Translations under genes and position numbers: made by a program
Assembly: GCA_902805995.1 (NCBI GenBank)
Contig: CADCUU010000026.1
Location: 1-9,257, forward strand
Source of the DNA: an uncultured Rubellimicrobium sp.
Lineage (GTDB): Bacteria; Pseudomonadota; Alphaproteobacteria; Rhodobacterales; Rhodobacteraceae
DNA length: 9,257 nt
Reading direction: 5' to 3'
Shown here: positions 7,222 through 9,257 of the stretch, piece by piece
How positions within the stretch are numbered: position 1 is the first letter of the stretch
Layout: each line of letters starts with the position of its first letter
The notes under the pieces: generated by a model
Told to the model about the DNA's origin: nothing
Seen by the model: only the letters and a program-made list of their open reading frames with translations
The model's database searches: none

Positions 7222-8130
7222 TCAGCTCCGCTTCAGCTTGGGGTCGAGGGCGTCGCGAAGCCCGTCGCCCATGAGGTTGATCGCCAGCACCGTGATGAGG
7301 ATGGCAAGGCCCGGGAAGGTCACGACCCACCAGGCGCGCAGGATGAACTCCCGCGCCTCGGCGAGCATGGTGCCCCATTCCGGCGTGGGCGGCTGCGCCC
7401 CCATCCCGAGGAAGCCCAGCGCCGCCGCGTCGAGGATCGCGTTGGAGAAGGACAGCGTGCCCTGCACGATCAGCGGTGCCAAGCAGTTGGGCAGGATCGT
7501 GCGGAACATCAGCCGCAGCCGCCCGGCCCCGGCCACCTGCGCTGCGACGACATATTCCCGGTTCTTCTCGGCCATCACGGCAGCGCGGGTCAGGCGCGCG
7601 AAGTGGGGCTGGAGCACGAGCGCGATGGCGATCATCGCATTCATCAGGCCCGGGCCCAGGACCGCCACCAGCACGAGCGCGAGAAGGAGCGAGGGGAAGG
7701 CCAGGATCACGTCCATGACCCGCATGATGACGGCATCGACCCAGCCGCCGAAGAACCCAGCAATCAGGCCGATCACGATGCCGCCCACCAATGCGATGGA
7801 CACGACCACCGCCCCGATGAACAACGAATACCGCGATCCGTAGATCAGCCGTGAAAGGATGTCGCGACCGATGGCGTCGGTGCCCAGCAGAAACCTCGTG
7901 CTGCCCCCCTCCTGCCAGAATGGCGGGACGAGGAAGGCGTCACGGTACTGCATCGAGGGGGCGTGCGGCGCCAGCAGGGGCGCTGCCAGCGCCACCACGA
8001 CCAGCGCGAGCGTGACCCAGAGCCCGATGACGGCGCCGCGGTTCTGGCTGAAGTAGAACCACAGCTCGGCCATCATCTGACGGCGGGTGCCGGCCGGCGG
8101 CTTGGCGGCGAGGTCGGGGGTCGCGGTCAT
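7222..8130 (-). CDS. dppC: Peptide/nickel-type ABC importer permease, DppC family
   Basis: This 302-residue inner-membrane protein pairs with DppB to form the translocation path. It has a cytoplasmic N-terminal stretch (about 1-30) followed by a first membrane segment near 31-53. A periplasmic portion with the family motif FLLGTDAIGRDILSRLIYGS (80-99) comes next. Further hydrophobic segments lie near 101-127, 139-159, 163-175, 215-238 and 266-288. The cytoplasmic EAA-type coupling loop, which contacts the ATPases, is about 191-214 (REYVVAAQVAGAGRLRLMFR). LGTD-GRD and the C-terminal NLMGDGLRDALDP are hallmarks of DppC/OppC. Length is normal for the family. The start at 8130 is supported by a very good ribosome site 6 nt upstream. 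The gene lies 21 nt after dppB and 3 nt before dppD. Confidence 0.94.
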   Translation of the reverse strand: MTATPDLAAKPPAGTRRQMMAELWFYFSQNRGAVIGLWVTLALVVVALAAPLLAPHAPSMQYRDAFLVPPFWQEGGSTRFLLGTDAIGRDILSRLIYGSRYSLFIGAVVVSIALVGGIVIGLIAGFFGGWVDAVIMRVMDVILAFPSLLLALVLVAVLGPGLMNAMIAIALVLQPHFARLTRAAVMAEKNREYVVAAQVAGAGRLRLMFRTILPNCLAPLIVQGTLSFSNAILDAAALGFLGMGAQPPTPEWGTMLAEAREFILRAWWVVTFPGLAILITVLAINLMGDGLRDALDPKLKRS

Positions 8131-8136
8131 GCCCGC

Positions 8137-8144
8137 TCCTCCTT
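8137..8144 (-). promoter_or_regulatory. Strong ribosome binding site of dppC
   Basis: On the minus strand this reads AAGGAGGA, a near-perfect anti-16S match, 6 nt before the ATG at 8130. It is the best ribosome site I see in this operon and fixes the dppC start. Confidence 0.8.
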
Positions 8145-8151
8145 CTGGTGA

Positions 8152-9159
8152 TCAGACATGTCGGATGCGCGGATTGATCAGGCCATAGAGCAGGTCGACG
8201 ATCAGGTTCACCGCCATCACGATGGCCGCGACCATCAGGAGCCCGCCCTGCACGGCCGGATAGTCGCGCCGGAAGATGGAATCGACCATCCACTTGCCGA
8301 TGCCCGGCCAGGAGAAGATCGTCTCCGTCAGGATCGCGCCCGCCATCAGCACCCCGATCTGAAGGCCGATCGTGGTGACGACCGGGATCATCGCGTTCCT
8401 CAGGGCATGCACCCCCACGACCCGACGCCAAGGCAGGCCCTTGGCGCGGGCGGTGCGGACGTAATCCTCTCCCAGCACCTCCAGCATGGCCGACCGCGTT
8501 TGCCGCGCGATCACGGCAAGGGGGATGGTGGCGAGCACGATGGTGGGTAGGACGAGGTGCGCCACCGCCGATCCGAACGCGCCATCCTGCCCCGACAAGA
8601 GGCTGTCGATCAGCATGAAGCCCGTCACCTCGGGAAAGAAGAACAGGAGCGAGATCCGGCCCGAGACCGGGGTCCAGCCCAGCACCCCCGAGAACAGGAT
8701 GATGAGCAGGAGCCCCCACCAGAAGATCGGCATCGAATAGCCGATGAGGGCGGTGCCCATGCTGATCTGGTCGAACCACGACCCGCGCTTGACCGCCGCG
8801 AGCACCCCTGCGGGGATGCCGATCAGCGTGGCGAGGAGGATCGCGCAAAGCGCGAGCTCCACGGTGGCGGGAAACAGGCTCAGGAACTCGCCCAAGACCG
8901 GGCTCTTGGTCACCAGCGACTCCCCCAGGTCGCCCTGGAACAGGCGGCCGAGGAATTCCAGGTACTGCCACCAGACCGGCTGGTCGTAGCCAAGCTGCTG
9001 CATGAGCTGATCGTACCGCTCCGGGGAAATCCCGCGCTCCCCCGCCATCAGCAGCACGGGATCGCCAGGCAGCACGCGGACGAAGCCGAAGGCGACGATC
9101 GTCACCCCCAGGAAGGTCGGCACGAGGTACAGGAGCTTGCCGAGGATGAATCGGATCAT
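8152..9159 (-). CDS. dppB: Peptide/nickel-type ABC importer permease, DppB family
   Basis: This 335-residue inner-membrane permease forms the heterodimeric channel with DppC. It starts with MIRFILGKLLYLVPTFLGVT, an N-terminal membrane helix (about 9-29), followed by the family stretch RVLPGDPVLLMAG (28-40). Other hydrophobic segments lie near 99-121, 135-157, 203-218, 258-279 and 306-328. The cytoplasmic EAA-type loop is about 231-254 (EDYVRTARAKGLPWRRVVGV), and TETIFSWPGIGKW (278-290) is a strong DppB/OppB signature. Length is normal. The ATG at 9159 has only a poor ribosome site, and a very stable hairpin ends 17 nt upstream of it, so expression may be lower than that of the binding-protein gene before it. 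That is an inference. Confidence 0.94.
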   Translation of the reverse strand: MIRFILGKLLYLVPTFLGVTIVAFGFVRVLPGDPVLLMAGERGISPERYDQLMQQLGYDQPVWWQYLEFLGRLFQGDLGESLVTKSPVLGEFLSLFPATVELALCAILLATLIGIPAGVLAAVKRGSWFDQISMGTALIGYSMPIFWWGLLLIILFSGVLGWTPVSGRISLLFFFPEVTGFMLIDSLLSGQDGAFGSAVAHLVLPTIVLATIPLAVIARQTRSAMLEVLGEDYVRTARAKGLPWRRVVGVHALRNAMIPVVTTIGLQIGVLMAGAILTETIFSWPGIGKWMVDSIFRRDYPAVQGGLLMVAAIVMAVNLIVDLLYGLINPRIRHV

Positions 9160-9176
9160 GGGTTCAGAAATCCATT

Positions 9177-9202
9177 GGGCGCGGCGGGGGTCCGCCGCGC
9201 CC
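9177..9202 (-). terminator. GC-rich hairpin between the binding-protein gene and dppB
   Basis: GGGCGCGGCGG at 9177-9187 pairs perfectly with CCGCCGCGCCC at 9192-9202 around a 4-nt loop, giving an 11-bp all-GC stem. On the minus-strand transcript it begins 19 nt after the TAA of the upstream gene and ends 17 nt before the dppB ATG. Only three Ts in a row follow (AATGGATTTC), so it is not a textbook intrinsic terminator. A partial terminator or a 3'-end mRNA stabiliser fits better, allowing more binding protein than permease, as is common in ABC importer operons. Confidence 0.55.
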
Positions 9203-9221
9203 GTGTTCAGGTGTCCTGGCC

Positions 9222-9257
9222 TTACTCGGCGATATCGACCGTGTCGAACTGGTGCGA
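9222..9257 (-). CDS. Probable substrate-binding protein of the importer, last 11 codons only
   Basis: The minus strand enters the window with an open frame that translates as SHQFDTVDIAE and ends at TAA (9222-9224). Its position directly upstream of dppBCDF, and the hairpin that follows it, fit the 3' end of a DppA/OppA-type periplasmic binding-protein gene. Eleven residues are too few to prove the family, so the call rests mainly on context. Confidence 0.6.
   Translation of the reverse strand, partial: SHQFDTVDIAE

Noticed and set aside
1..9257. Search for CRISPR repeats, insertion-sequence ends, tRNA or rRNA, defence or phage genes
   Set aside because: None seen by eye. All but about 250 nt is accounted for by two ordinary operons, the small gaps and one doubtful small ORF.

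Overview
The window is high-GC DNA with a strong preference for G or C at third codon positions. The gene content (assimilatory NirB/NirD/NasA/CysG next to a short-tailed DppDF-type transporter) suggests an alphaproteobacterium, most likely of the Rhodobacterales/Paracoccaceae type. That placement is inferred from family resemblance and was not tested by a search.

Left half, plus strand (1-5165): a tightly packed assimilatory nitrate/nitrite operon. It holds the C-terminal part of the nitrite reductase large subunit (nirB, cut by the window edge), the Rieske-type small subunit (nirD), the molybdenum nitrate reductase (nasA) and the siroheme synthase (cysG). nirB/nirD and nirD/nasA overlap by 4 nt and nasA/cysG by 29 nt, so translation is probably coupled. 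The set is self-consistent: NasA reduces nitrate to nitrite, NirBD reduces nitrite to ammonium at a siroheme, and CysG makes that siroheme from uroporphyrinogen III. The operon promoter, any nitrate transporter and any NasT/NasS-type regulators would lie upstream of the window.

Centre (5166-5326): the two operons converge here. Part of this gap reads on the minus strand as a small ORF with coding-like base composition. It lies in the same frame as the preceding ATPase gene, directly beyond its stop, and has no ordinary start codon. A 16-nt perfect palindrome sits at its 5' end. No clear T-tailed terminator is visible for either operon.

Right half, minus strand (9257 down to 5327): a peptide/nickel-class ABC importer operon, in transcription order the last 11 codons of a probable substrate-binding protein gene, dppB and dppC (permeases), then dppD and dppF (ATPases). 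A perfect 11-bp GC hairpin lies between the binding-protein gene and dppB. The substrate cannot be read from the sequence because almost all of the binding protein is outside the window.

I see no CRISPR array, insertion sequence, tRNA, rRNA or defence system, and nothing amounting to a new multi-gene system. The points most worth a second look are the small minus-strand ORF after dppF, the hairpin before dppB, the low-complexity N-terminal extension on DppF, and the short C-termini of both ATPases.
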